Assembly: GCA_028292345.1 (NCBI GenBank)
Contig: JAQGMN010000227.1
Span: 1 to 5,920 of the forward strand
From: Polaromonas sp.
Lineage (GTDB): Bacteria > Pseudomonadota > Gammaproteobacteria > Burkholderiales > Burkholderiaceae_C
Length of the DNA stretch: 5,920 nucleotides
Direction of reading: 5' to 3'
Position numbers and translations under genes: made by a program. Under the pieces are notes generated by a model, which had not been told where the DNA came from, searched no databases, and worked only from the letters and a program-made list of their open reading frames with translations. Below, piece by piece: positions 1 to 5,003 of this stretch. How positions within the stretch are numbered: the first letter of the stretch is position 1; every line of letters starts with the position of its first letter.

Positions 1-1
1 G

Positions 2-49
2 CAGTGGCTGCAGGAAGTGGCCCGGCACAGCGGGGCGCTGGAGAGCTGA
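2..49 (+). CDS. C-terminal end of an unidentified upstream gene (partial)
   Basis: The frame starting at base 2 reads 15 codons, QWLQEVARHSGALES, and ends at TGA (47-49). Codon use is G/C-ending like the genes around it, so this looks like the true tail of a gene whose body lies left of the window. The sequence is an amphipathic helix-like C-terminus. Ends of this kind (a WL pair followed by charged residues) are common in LysR-type regulators, and such a regulator next to an oxidoreductase would be ordinary. Fifteen residues cannot establish a family, so that identity is a guess. The next gene lies 115 nt downstream on the same strand. Confidence 0.45.
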   Translation, partial: QWLQEVARHSGALES

Positions 50-83
50 GTTTCCAGTGGTCTTGCCGGGGTCATGGCCGCCT

Positions 84-124
84 CGGATGCGCAAAAGGTG
101 GCCATCCCTTTAGACTGGCATCCG
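84..124. repeat. Inverted repeat CGGATGC...GCATCCG upstream of the SDR gene
   Basis: CGGATGC at 84-90 is exactly mirrored by GCATCCG at 118-124, with 27 nt between. Inside this span GGCCATCC (100-107) and TGGCATCC (116-123) form an imperfect direct repeat 16 nt apart. Such arrangements can be regulator half-sites or a hairpin in the leader of the SDR transcript. No good sigma-70 promoter is visible nearby; the nearest -10-like hexamer, TAGACT (111-116), matches 4 of 6 positions. A chance 7-bp repeat in GC-rich DNA is quite possible. Confidence 0.25.
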
Positions 125-129
125 TAGAA

Positions 130-143
130 ACCCGGTACCGGGT
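130..143. promoter_or_regulatory. Perfect 14-bp palindrome before the SDR gene, possible operator
   Basis: ACCCGGTACCGGGT is a perfect 14-bp palindrome ending 10 nt before the GGAG ribosome binding site (154-157) of the SDR gene. A homodimeric repressor (for example TetR or MarR type) bound there would block transcription or early elongation of the SDR. In RNA it could also fold, although a palindrome without a central spacer makes a strained hairpin. The palindrome is seen directly; the operator role is inferred from its symmetry and position. Confidence 0.35.
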
Positions 144-164
144 CAACCTTCACGGAGAAAAAAC

Positions 165-1232
165 ATGCATAGAACCGCTTTAGTGGTGGGCGCCAGCGGC
201 ATCGGCGGCAGCAGCGTCGCGCGCGAACTGATCGCGAACGGATGGATCGCTTACGGGCTGGCGAGGCAGCCGAAACACGATGTGGCGGGCCTGCGCCCGG
301 TGGCGGCCGACCTGCTCGACCCCGCCAGCCTGGCGGCCGCGCTGCACGGTGTGGCGCCGACCCATGTGTTCATCACGACCTGGATGCGCCGGGCGACGGA
401 AGCCGAGAACATCGCGGTCAATGCCGCCATGGTGCGCAACCTGCTGGCGGCGCTGGCGCCCCGCAAGACCGTGCGCCATGTGGCGCTGGTCACCGGCCTG
501 AAGCATTACCTGGGTCCGTTCGACGCCTATGCGACGTCCGGAACGCTGCCGGACACGCCCCTGCGCGAAAGCCAGCCGCGCCTGCCGGTCGAGAATTTCT
601 ACTACGCGCAGGAGGACGAGGTGTATGCCGCGGCCGAGCGCGACCGTTTCACCTGGAGCATTCACCGTCCGCACACGGTGATTGGCCGGGCGGTCGGCAA
701 TGCGATGAACCTGGGCACCACGCTGGCCGTCTATGCGTCGATCTGCAAGGAAACCGGGCGCCCGTTCCAGTTTCCGGGTTCGGCCGCGCAATGGAACGGG
801 CTGTCGGACGTCACCGACGCGCGCATGCTGGCCAGGCAGCTGGTCTGGGCCGCCGACACCGACGCCGCGCGCAACGAGGCCTTCAACATCGTCAACGGCG
901 ACCTGTTCCGCTGGAGCTGGCTGTGGGGCCGGCTGGCCGACTGGTTCGGCGTGCCGGCCGTGGGCTTCACGGGCAGCGTGCAGCCGCTCGAAGCCATCAT
1001 GGCCAGCGACCATGCGCTGTGGCGCGAGATGGCCGAGCGCCACGGCCTGGCCGAACCGGCGCTGGACCGCCTGGCGTCGGCCTGGCACACCGACCTCGAC
1101 CTGGGCCGCCCGCTGGAGGTGATGACCGACATGGCCAGAAGCCGCAAGCTGGGATTTGCCGCCTACCAGGCGACGGACGAGTCGTTTTTCGACCTGTTTG
1201 CGCAACTGCGGGCTGAGCGGCTGATTCCGTAG
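165..1232 (+). CDS. PRISE-type SDR family NAD(P)-dependent enone reductase
   Basis: This 355-aa protein is an atypical short-chain dehydrogenase of the PRISE group (progesterone 5-beta-reductase/iridoid synthase-like), soluble enzymes that reduce the C=C bond of enones with NADPH. The start is ATG 165, 7 nt after GGAG (154-157). Residues 7-15 (VVGASGIGG) form the Rossmann nucleotide-binding turn. The PRISE catalytic-lysine motif is present as TGLKHYLGPFD (110-120, Lys113), and the catalytic-tyrosine motif as ENFYYAQED (143-151, Tyr146/147). Further family blocks are SIHRPHTVIG (165-174), the MNLGTTLAVYASICK segment (181-195), FPGS (203-206) and NEAFNIVNGDLFRW (237-250). Length and motif order match full-length plant and bacterial members. 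The bacterial physiological substrate is unknown; small enones, including reactive carbonyls, are plausible. It seems to be transcribed alone. Family assignment is secure; the substrate is not. Confidence 0.92.
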   Translation: MHRTALVVGASGIGGSSVARELIANGWIAYGLARQPKHDVAGLRPVAADLLDPASLAAALHGVAPTHVFITTWMRRATEAENIAVNAAMVRNLLAALAPRKTVRHVALVTGLKHYLGPFDAYATSGTLPDTPLRESQPRLPVENFYYAQEDEVYAAAERDRFTWSIHRPHTVIGRAVGNAMNLGTTLAVYASICKETGRPFQFPGSAAQWNGLSDVTDARMLARQLVWAADTDAARNEAFNIVNGDLFRWSWLWGRLADWFGVPAVGFTGSVQPLEAIMASDHALWREMAERHGLAEPALDRLASAWHTDLDLGRPLEVMTDMARSRKLGFAAYQATDESFFDLFAQLRAERLIP

Positions 1233-1237
1233 CCCGC

Positions 1238-1280
1238 CAGCCAGCGGCGACGGTGCGCCAGACACCGCTGCAGCTGGCTG
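1238..1280 (+). terminator. Long hairpin just after the SDR gene, terminator or 3' stabiliser
   Basis: CAGCCAGC (1238-1245) pairs perfectly with GCTGGCTG (1273-1280). Inside, three pairs (one G-U) continue the stem, then CGGTG (1251-1255) pairs with CACCG (1263-1267) around a 7-nt loop. The structure starts 6 nt after the SDR stop codon, which fits a transcript end. No T-run follows (the next bases are CGCGTGACTC), so it is not a classical intrinsic terminator. It could act with Rho or protect the 3' end. Confidence 0.45.
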
Positions 1281-1365
1281 CGCGTGACTCCGCGATTCGC
1301 GCATGAAATGCCTTGCGGTCTCGATTGCGTTAGGCTTCGCAGTCAACCGCGCCACCACCTCAGCC

Positions 1366-1373
1366 AAAGGAAG
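1366..1373 (+). promoter_or_regulatory. Ribosome binding site that fixes the cupin start
   Basis: AAAGGAAG lies 6 nt before ATG 1380. The reading frame stays open upstream to 1284, but the 32 extra residues from there are not cupin-like and their first codon has no clear ribosome binding site. This supports ATG 1380 as the start. Confidence 0.7.
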
Positions 1374-1379
1374 AATCTC

Positions 1380-1805
1380 ATGGATGCTACTGAAATCAAA
1401 GTGGGTCAGCTTGGAATCAAGTACGTCCTCGATGGCTCGCCTACCGGGAGCTTCGGAGTCTTCGAACTCACCGTGCCGCCCGGTTCCAATGTTCCGCCGC
1501 CGCACAGTCACGCCAACAACGAGGAGTGCGTGTACGTTCTGGCGGGAAACCTTCGATACACAATCGGCGGTGAAACACGCGATCTGGCGCCAGGCCAAAG
1601 CATGAGTACGCCAAAAGGCGCCGTCCATGCTTTTTCGAATCCATTCACCGAGAACGCTCGCGCATTGATCATCCAGTCGCCCGACATTGGAGCCCAGTAC
1701 TTCAAAGACATCGCTGTCGTTGTCAACGCTGGCGGACCGCCGGACAAAGCGGCCCTGGTCGCCGTGATGTCCCGGTATGGGCTGGTCCCGGCCGCGCCAA
1801 AATGA
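1380..1805 (+). CDS. Small single-domain cupin protein
   Basis: This 141-aa protein consists of one cupin beta-barrel. Motif 1 is seen as PHSHANNEECVYVLAG (41-56), giving metal ligands His42, His44 and Glu48 or Glu49. Motif 2 is an exact G-x5-PxG-x2-H-x3-N at 72-87, with His83 as the fourth ligand. A bound divalent metal is therefore likely. The family covers dioxygenases, isomerases, sugar-binding proteins and plain metal-binding proteins, and nothing here selects among them. There is no signal peptide, so it is cytosolic. ATG 1380 is preferred because AAAGGAAG stands 6 nt before it. The gene is about 57% GC by hand count over 1381-1740, below its neighbours, with more A/T-ending codons, hinting at a separate origin. 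It sits 147 nt after the SDR gene and faces ktrA. Cupin fold is certain; function is unknown. Confidence 0.9.
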   Translation: MDATEIKVGQLGIKYVLDGSPTGSFGVFELTVPPGSNVPPPHSHANNEECVYVLAGNLRYTIGGETRDLAPGQSMSTPKGAVHAFSNPFTENARALIIQSPDIGAQYFKDIAVVVNAGGPPDKAALVAVMSRYGLVPAAPK

Positions 1806-1852
1806 AGCTGATCGCCATCAACCGGTTCCTGGATCTCACTCAAACCTGAGCG

Positions 1853-1873
1853 GCCGCCTTGGAACAAGGCGGC
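1853..1873. terminator. Hairpin between convergent cupin and ktrA genes, likely bidirectional terminator
   Basis: GCCGCCTTG (1853-1861) and CAAGGCGGC (1865-1873) form a perfect 9-bp stem closed by a GAA loop (1862-1864), extendable by a G-U and a C-G pair outside. It lies 47 nt after the cupin stop and 36 nt after the ktrA stop on the other strand, where a shared terminator is expected. Neither side has a long T-run (TGGCTTCTGT on the plus side; GGTTTGAG a few bases out on the minus side), so its strength as an intrinsic terminator is uncertain. Confidence 0.55.
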
Positions 1874-1909
1874 TGGCTTCTGTCGGTCCAGGCGGCCCAC
1901 CCGCGCGGC

Positions 1910-2584
1910 TCAATAAAGCGCCGCAAACCGGTCCACCAGCCGCGTCTCGCCCGCCACGATCAAATGGTCCCCCGCCTTGATTTCGGTTTCGGGTTGGGCA
2001 TAGATGAAATCCTGGTGGCGGCGCTTGATGCCGACCACGGTGATGCCGTATTTCTTGCGGACGTCCGATTGCGCCAGTGTCTTGCCGTGGGTCTCGCGCG
2101 GCGAGCGGGTTTTGGCGATGGCAAAGCCGTCGTCGAACTCGATGAAGTCGATCATCTTGCCGGTCACCAGGTGCGCCACGCGCTCGCCCATCTCCGCTTC
2201 CGGGTAGACCACATGGTGCGCGCCGACCCGCTCGGCAATGCGCCCGTGCTGGGTGTCGTTGGCCTTGGCCCAGATGTCCTTGACGCCCAGCTGGTTCAGG
2301 TTGAGGATGGTCAGGATGCTGGCTTCGAGGTTGCTGCCGATGCTGACCACCGCATGCGAGAAGTCCAGCACGCCGAGCTGGCGCAGGGCGTTCATGTCGG
2401 TCGAGTCTGCATTCACCACATGCGGCAGTTCCGACGACAGGCCCTGCACGATGGCCGGGTCGCTTTCAATGGCCAGCACCTCGGTGCCCTGTTCCAGCAG
2501 CCGCTTGGCAACGGCGGTGCCAAAGCGCCCCAGGCCAATCACCAGCACGCTGGCCGACGCGCTGGGGTGTTTTTTATCCGACAA
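1910..2584 (-). CDS. ktrA: KtrA-type potassium channel regulatory subunit (RCK domain protein)
   Basis: This 224-aa cytosolic protein would form the nucleotide-binding gating ring under KtrB; in the family ADP/ATP (and NAD(H) in relatives) bind here and control potassium uptake. The RCK-N Rossmann domain covers about residues 12-135: GLGRFG (17-22) is the nucleotide loop, Glu40 ends the second strand where it can hold the ribose, and NADSTD (58-63), SIGSNLEAS (81-89) and IWAKAND (104-110) follow the KtrA pattern. The RCK-C (TrkA-C) domain is about 140-224, with DVRKKYG and VVGIKR at 174-187. The length fits KtrA (about 220 aa), not the duplicated TrkA of about 458 aa. The start is TTG 2584, set by AGGAG (2596-2592) 7 nt upstream inside ktrB. 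The 11-nt overlap implies translational coupling and equal dosage. Confidence 0.93.
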   Translation of the reverse strand: MSDKKHPSASASVLVIGLGRFGTAVAKRLLEQGTEVLAIESDPAIVQGLSSELPHVVNADSTDMNALRQLGVLDFSHAVVSIGSNLEASILTILNLNQLGVKDIWAKANDTQHGRIAERVGAHHVVYPEAEMGERVAHLVTGKMIDFIEFDDGFAIAKTRSPRETHGKTLAQSDVRKKYGITVVGIKRRHQDFIYAQPETEIKAGDHLIVAGETRLVDRFAALY

Positions 2585-3908
2585 TCAATTTCTCCTCGGG
2601 GTAGCGAAAACTGCGCCTGATCTGGTTGGTCGCCAGCGCCATGGCCAGCGTCACCACGCCGACGCGGCCGATGAACATCAGGGCGATGATGACGGTTTGC
2701 GCGGCCGGCGGCAGCTCGGCGGTGATGCCGGTGGACAGGCCGACCGTGGCGAAGGCGGAAATCACCTCGAAAATCACCTTTTCCAGCGGCAGCTCCACGA
2801 CCGACAGGATCACCAGCAGGCTCAGGGCAACCATGGCGGCGCTCAGCACCAGGATGGACACGGCCTGGCGCTGCACGGCGGTGGAAATCCGGCGGCCCCG
2901 GAAGTCCACGTCCGGATTGCCCCGGATTTCGTTCCAGACCACCAGCATCAGGACAAAAAAGGTGGTCACCTTCACGCCGCCGGCCGTGCCCGCGCTGCCG
3001 CCGCCGATGAACATCAGCAGATAGTGCAGGGCCAGGGTTTCGGAAGTCAGGGCGGTGAAGTCAATCGCATTGAAGCCTGCCGTCCGCGCCGCCACCGAGG
3101 TGAACACAGACGCCAGCGCTTTTTCAAACAACCCCAGCGGGGCCAGCGTTTTCGGGTTGTCCATTTCCGCCAGAAAGATCAACACGGTGCCCGCCACGAT
3201 CAGCGCCAGCGAGCCCCAAACCGTCAGCACGGCATGGATCGACCACTTGGGGCGCTGCTGCTTGCGCTCGATGATCAGCTCGTGCAGCACCGGAAAGCCC
3301 AGCCCGCCAATCACGATGGACAGCGTCAGCGGTATCAAAACCCAGCCGTCCCGGACAAAACGCATGACGCTGTCGCTCCAGGTGGAAAAACCGGCATTGT
3401 TGAAGGCCGAGACCGAATGGAACAGCCCCTGCCAGGCGGCTTCGCCCCAGGGCATGCCGTAGCCCAGGGCAAACCGTGCGGTCAGCAGGGCGGCAATCAG
3501 CAATTCGGTGACCACCGTGACGCCAAACACCACCCGCGCCACGCTGCGCACGTCGCCCAGCGTCAGCGAATGGGTTTCGGCCTGCAGCAGCAGCCGGCTG
3601 CGCAGCTTGAGCTGGCCGCCGATCAGCAGGCCCATCAGCGTGGCCGAGGTCATCATGCCAAAGCCGCCCACCTGGAACAGCGCCATGATGAGGGCCTGCC
3701 CGGCGGGACTCCAGTAAGTGCCGGTGTCCACCACCACCAGGCCGGTCACGCAGACGGCGGAGGTGGCGGTGAACAGCGCAGTCAGGAAGGGCGCCACCTC
3801 GCCCCTGGCATGCGCAAGCGGCAGCATCAGCAAGCCGGTGCCCAGGGCAGTGGCCGCCAGGAACGACAGCACCAGCACGGCCGAGGGACTGGTTAACCGA
3901 AGCTTCAA
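2574..3908 (-). CDS. ktrB: KtrB/TrkH-family potassium uptake membrane subunit
   Basis: This 444-aa inner-membrane protein is the ion-translocating subunit of a Ktr-type potassium (often sodium-coupled) uptake system. It has the fourfold M1-P-M2 plan. The P-loops with their filter glycines are visible as TSAVCVTGL (Gly56), VSAFNNAGF (Gly173), VAARTAGFN (Gly278) and ISAFATVGLSTG (Gly390). The flexible intramembrane gate loop of the third repeat is the glycine-rich IGGGSAGTAGGVK (301-313). GRVGVVTLAMAL (414-425) forms the last helix and the tail ends EEKLIVG. The length matches KtrB (about 450 aa) rather than TrkH (about 480). The start is taken as TTG 3908: AAGGTG (3919-3914) lies 5 nt upstream, and no ATG or GTG is available in frame shortly before it. 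It leads the ktrB-ktrA operon. Confidence 0.93.
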   Translation of the reverse strand: MKLRLTSPSAVLVLSFLAATALGTGLLMLPLAHARGEVAPFLTALFTATSAVCVTGLVVVDTGTYWSPAGQALIMALFQVGGFGMMTSATLMGLLIGGQLKLRSRLLLQAETHSLTLGDVRSVARVVFGVTVVTELLIAALLTARFALGYGMPWGEAAWQGLFHSVSAFNNAGFSTWSDSVMRFVRDGWVLIPLTLSIVIGGLGFPVLHELIIERKQQRPKWSIHAVLTVWGSLALIVAGTVLIFLAEMDNPKTLAPLGLFEKALASVFTSVAARTAGFNAIDFTALTSETLALHYLLMFIGGGSAGTAGGVKVTTFFVLMLVVWNEIRGNPDVDFRGRRISTAVQRQAVSILVLSAAMVALSLLVILSVVELPLEKVIFEVISAFATVGLSTGITAELPPAAQTVIIALMFIGRVGVVTLAMALATNQIRRSFRYPEEKLIVG

Positions 3909-3947
3909 GATGGCACCTTCGTGATCGCGGGGGAGTGGGGGTAGGCC

Positions 3948-3953
3948 ATGATA
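3948..3953 (-). promoter_or_regulatory. Possible -10 element for ktrBA
   Basis: On the minus strand these bases read TATCAT, 5 of 6 matches to the sigma-70 -10 hexamer, about 40 nt upstream of the ktrB TTG start. No recognisable -35 hexamer stands 16-18 nt upstream, so this is only the best candidate in the gap. Confidence 0.2.
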
Positions 3954-3977
3954 GCCACTGTCCAGCCGCTTGAGCCC

Positions 3978-4006
3978 GGCATGGCATTGCCTCGGCTTGA
4001 CATGCC
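3978..4006. promoter_or_regulatory. GGCAT/ATGCC half-sites and a TTGACA hexamer in the ktrB-methyltransferase divergent gap
   Basis: GGCAT occurs twice in tandem (3978-3982, 3983-3987), and GGCATG (3978-3983) is mirrored by CATGCC (4001-4006), 17 nt apart. A perfect -35 hexamer, TTGACA (3997-4002), overlaps the right arm, pointing toward the methyltransferase. No matching -10 lies 16-18 nt downstream. The layout would suit regulator-assisted transcription, but the function is inferred only from repeat symmetry and position between divergent genes. Confidence 0.3.
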
Positions 4007-4035
4007 AACAGGGTTTTTAGGCAGGTGCCGGGCGG

Positions 4036-4064
4036 CCGGGCATAAGATTCTGGCCTGGTTTTTT
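4036..4064 (+). terminator. Terminator-like hairpin plus T6 in the methyltransferase leader
   Basis: CCGGGC (4036-4041) pairs with GCCTGG (4053-4058), six pairs including one G-U, around an 11-nt loop, followed at once by TTTTTT (4059-4064). This is the plan of an intrinsic terminator, yet it stands 8 nt before the AGGAG ribosome binding site (4073-4077) of the methyltransferase. It could be an attenuator controlling that gene, or a weak chance structure: the stem is short and the loop large. Confidence 0.4.
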
Positions 4065-4072
4065 CCTTGCCG

Positions 4073-4077
4073 AGGAG
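4073..4077 (+). promoter_or_regulatory. Ribosome binding site that fixes the methyltransferase start
   Basis: AGGAG lies 7 nt before ATG 4085. An in-frame TTG at 4067 would add six residues, but it stands upstream of this site and has no comparable site of its own, so ATG 4085 is preferred. Confidence 0.75.
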
Positions 4078-4084
4078 CTTTGCC

Positions 4085-4888
4085 ATGGCCCAGGGTCAGG
4101 TGCCGGACACATGGGAACAAGGCGCGCCGTATGAGCAGTACGTCGGCCGCTGGAGCCGCCAGGTCGCGCCCTTGTTTTTGAAATGGCTGGACGTTCCGGC
4201 CGGCCGCCGGTGGCTGGACGTCGGCTGCGGAACCGGCGCCCTGTGCGCGGCGATCCTCGAAGCCTGCGCACCCTTGTCGGTGGTGGGCGTCGATCCTTCG
4301 CAGGGTTTCCTGGATGCCGTCCGGCAGCAACTCGCCGGCCGCGCCACTTTTCATTGCGCCAGCGCCACGGCACTGCCTTTGCCGGAGGCGTCCGTCGATG
4401 CGGTGGTTTCCGGGCTGGTGCTCAACTTCATCGCGGACCCGGCGGCGGCGCTGGCGGAGATGAAGAGGGTCAGCGCCCAAGGCGGCGTCATCGGGGCCTA
4501 TGTCTGGGACTATGCCGGGAAAATGGAACTCATGCGCCACTTGTGGGACGCCGTCGTGGCCCTTGACGCCGGCAGGTCGCGCCTCGACGAAGGGCTGCGC
4601 TTCCCGCTGTGCCGGCCCGACGCGCTCGCCAAGCTGTTTGCCGAGGCGAAGCTGGAACAAGTCGAGGTGACGGCGATCGACATCGCCACCCCGTTCGCGA
4701 GTTTCGACGACTACTGGCAGCCCTTCCTGGGCGGCCAGGGGTCCGCGCCGGCCTACGTCATGTCGCTCGATGAATCCGCCAGGAACCTGCTGCGGGACAC
4801 CGTCAAGGCGCGCCTTCCGGTGCTTGCCGACGGCTCGCTCTTGATGTCCGCCCGGGCATGGGCCGTTCGGGGACGGGTGGCCGCGTAG
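4085..4888 (+). CDS. Class I SAM-dependent methyltransferase (UbiE/Methyltransf_11-like)
   Basis: This 267-aa soluble protein has the Rossmann-like fold of class I methyltransferases. Motif I, LDVGCGTGAL (44-53), binds S-adenosylmethionine. VVGVD (67-71) ends the second strand with Asp70, which typically holds the SAM ribose hydroxyls. ASATALPLPEASVDAVVSG (92-110) covers motif II and the acidic loop, and LNFIADPAAALAEMKRV (113-129) gives the post-strand-4 helix common to small-molecule methyltransferases. The C-terminal third (about 165-267) probably carries the substrate site, with FDDYWQPF (207-214) and a closing MSARAWAVRGRV strand. The acceptor cannot be told from sequence. It is divergent from ktrB, with 176 nt between the two starts, and 115 nt separate its stop from the next gene, so it may be transcribed alone. 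The fold is clear; the substrate is unknown. Confidence 0.88.
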   Translation: MAQGQVPDTWEQGAPYEQYVGRWSRQVAPLFLKWLDVPAGRRWLDVGCGTGALCAAILEACAPLSVVGVDPSQGFLDAVRQQLAGRATFHCASATALPLPEASVDAVVSGLVLNFIADPAAALAEMKRVSAQGGVIGAYVWDYAGKMELMRHLWDAVVALDAGRSRLDEGLRFPLCRPDALAKLFAEAKLEQVEVTAIDIATPFASFDDYWQPFLGGQGSAPAYVMSLDESARNLLRDTVKARLPVLADGSLLMSARAWAVRGRVAA

Positions 4889-4924
4889 GCGCAGGAATCC
4901 CAGGAAGCGCAGCCCGGGCCAGCC

Positions 4925-4969
4925 GAATGCCTCATTCACATATTGAATCACCCTATACAACGATTCAAT
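4925..4969. promoter_or_regulatory. Inverted-repeat operator candidate upstream of the NuoE-NuoF fusion gene
   Basis: ATTGAATC (4942-4949) and GATTCAAT (4962-4969) are perfect mirror arms with a 12-nt spacer. Two more GAAT/ATTC half-sites lie just left: GAATG (4925-4929) and CATTC (4933-4937), themselves an inverted pair with a 3-nt gap. The spacer contains TATACA (4954-4959), a usable -10 hexamer, although no good -35 is seen 17 nt upstream. Formate dehydrogenase operons of relatives are controlled by LysR-type regulators (FdsR), so a regulator site here is reasonable. Which protein binds, and whether it activates or represses, is not shown. Confidence 0.45.
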
Positions 4970-5003
4970 TTGACGCATCCTTTGCACCGGGCCACAGTGC
5001 GGC

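Noticed and set aside
1291..1301. CGCGA-T-TCGCG inverted repeat before the cupin gene
   Set aside because: Five-base G/C arms are expected by chance in DNA of this composition, and no promoter element lies with it.
1284..1379. Longer N-terminus for the cupin from 1284
   Set aside because: The 32 extra residues are not cupin-like, the first codon lacks a ribosome binding site, and the left part overlaps the region after the SDR hairpin. ATG 1380 has AAAGGAAG 6 nt before it.
180..1628. 482-codon open frame on the minus strand over the SDR and cupin genes
   Set aside because: It is antisense to a protein with clear PRISE motifs, its translation is arginine/histidine/glutamine-rich low-complexity sequence with no domain, and it crosses two unrelated genes. 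It is a by-product of high GC.
2238..3896. 552-codon open frame on the plus strand opposite ktrB and part of ktrA
   Set aside because: The translation is dominated by Q, H, G and R with no recognisable domain, while the minus strand encodes an unmistakable KtrB with four P-loops. It is a mirror of that gene.
3977..3991. Sigma-54-like -24/-12 promoter (CGGCATG...TTGCC)
   Set aside because: The two blocks look right, but the conserved GG and GC are 9 nt apart instead of 10. The alternative at 3982-3997 has correct GG-N10-GC spacing but lacks the TT of the -12 block. Neither is convincing.
3948..4181. 77-codon plus-strand frame in the divergent gap
   Set aside because: It has no ribosome binding site, runs through the terminator-like hairpin and into the methyltransferase in another frame, and shows no domain.
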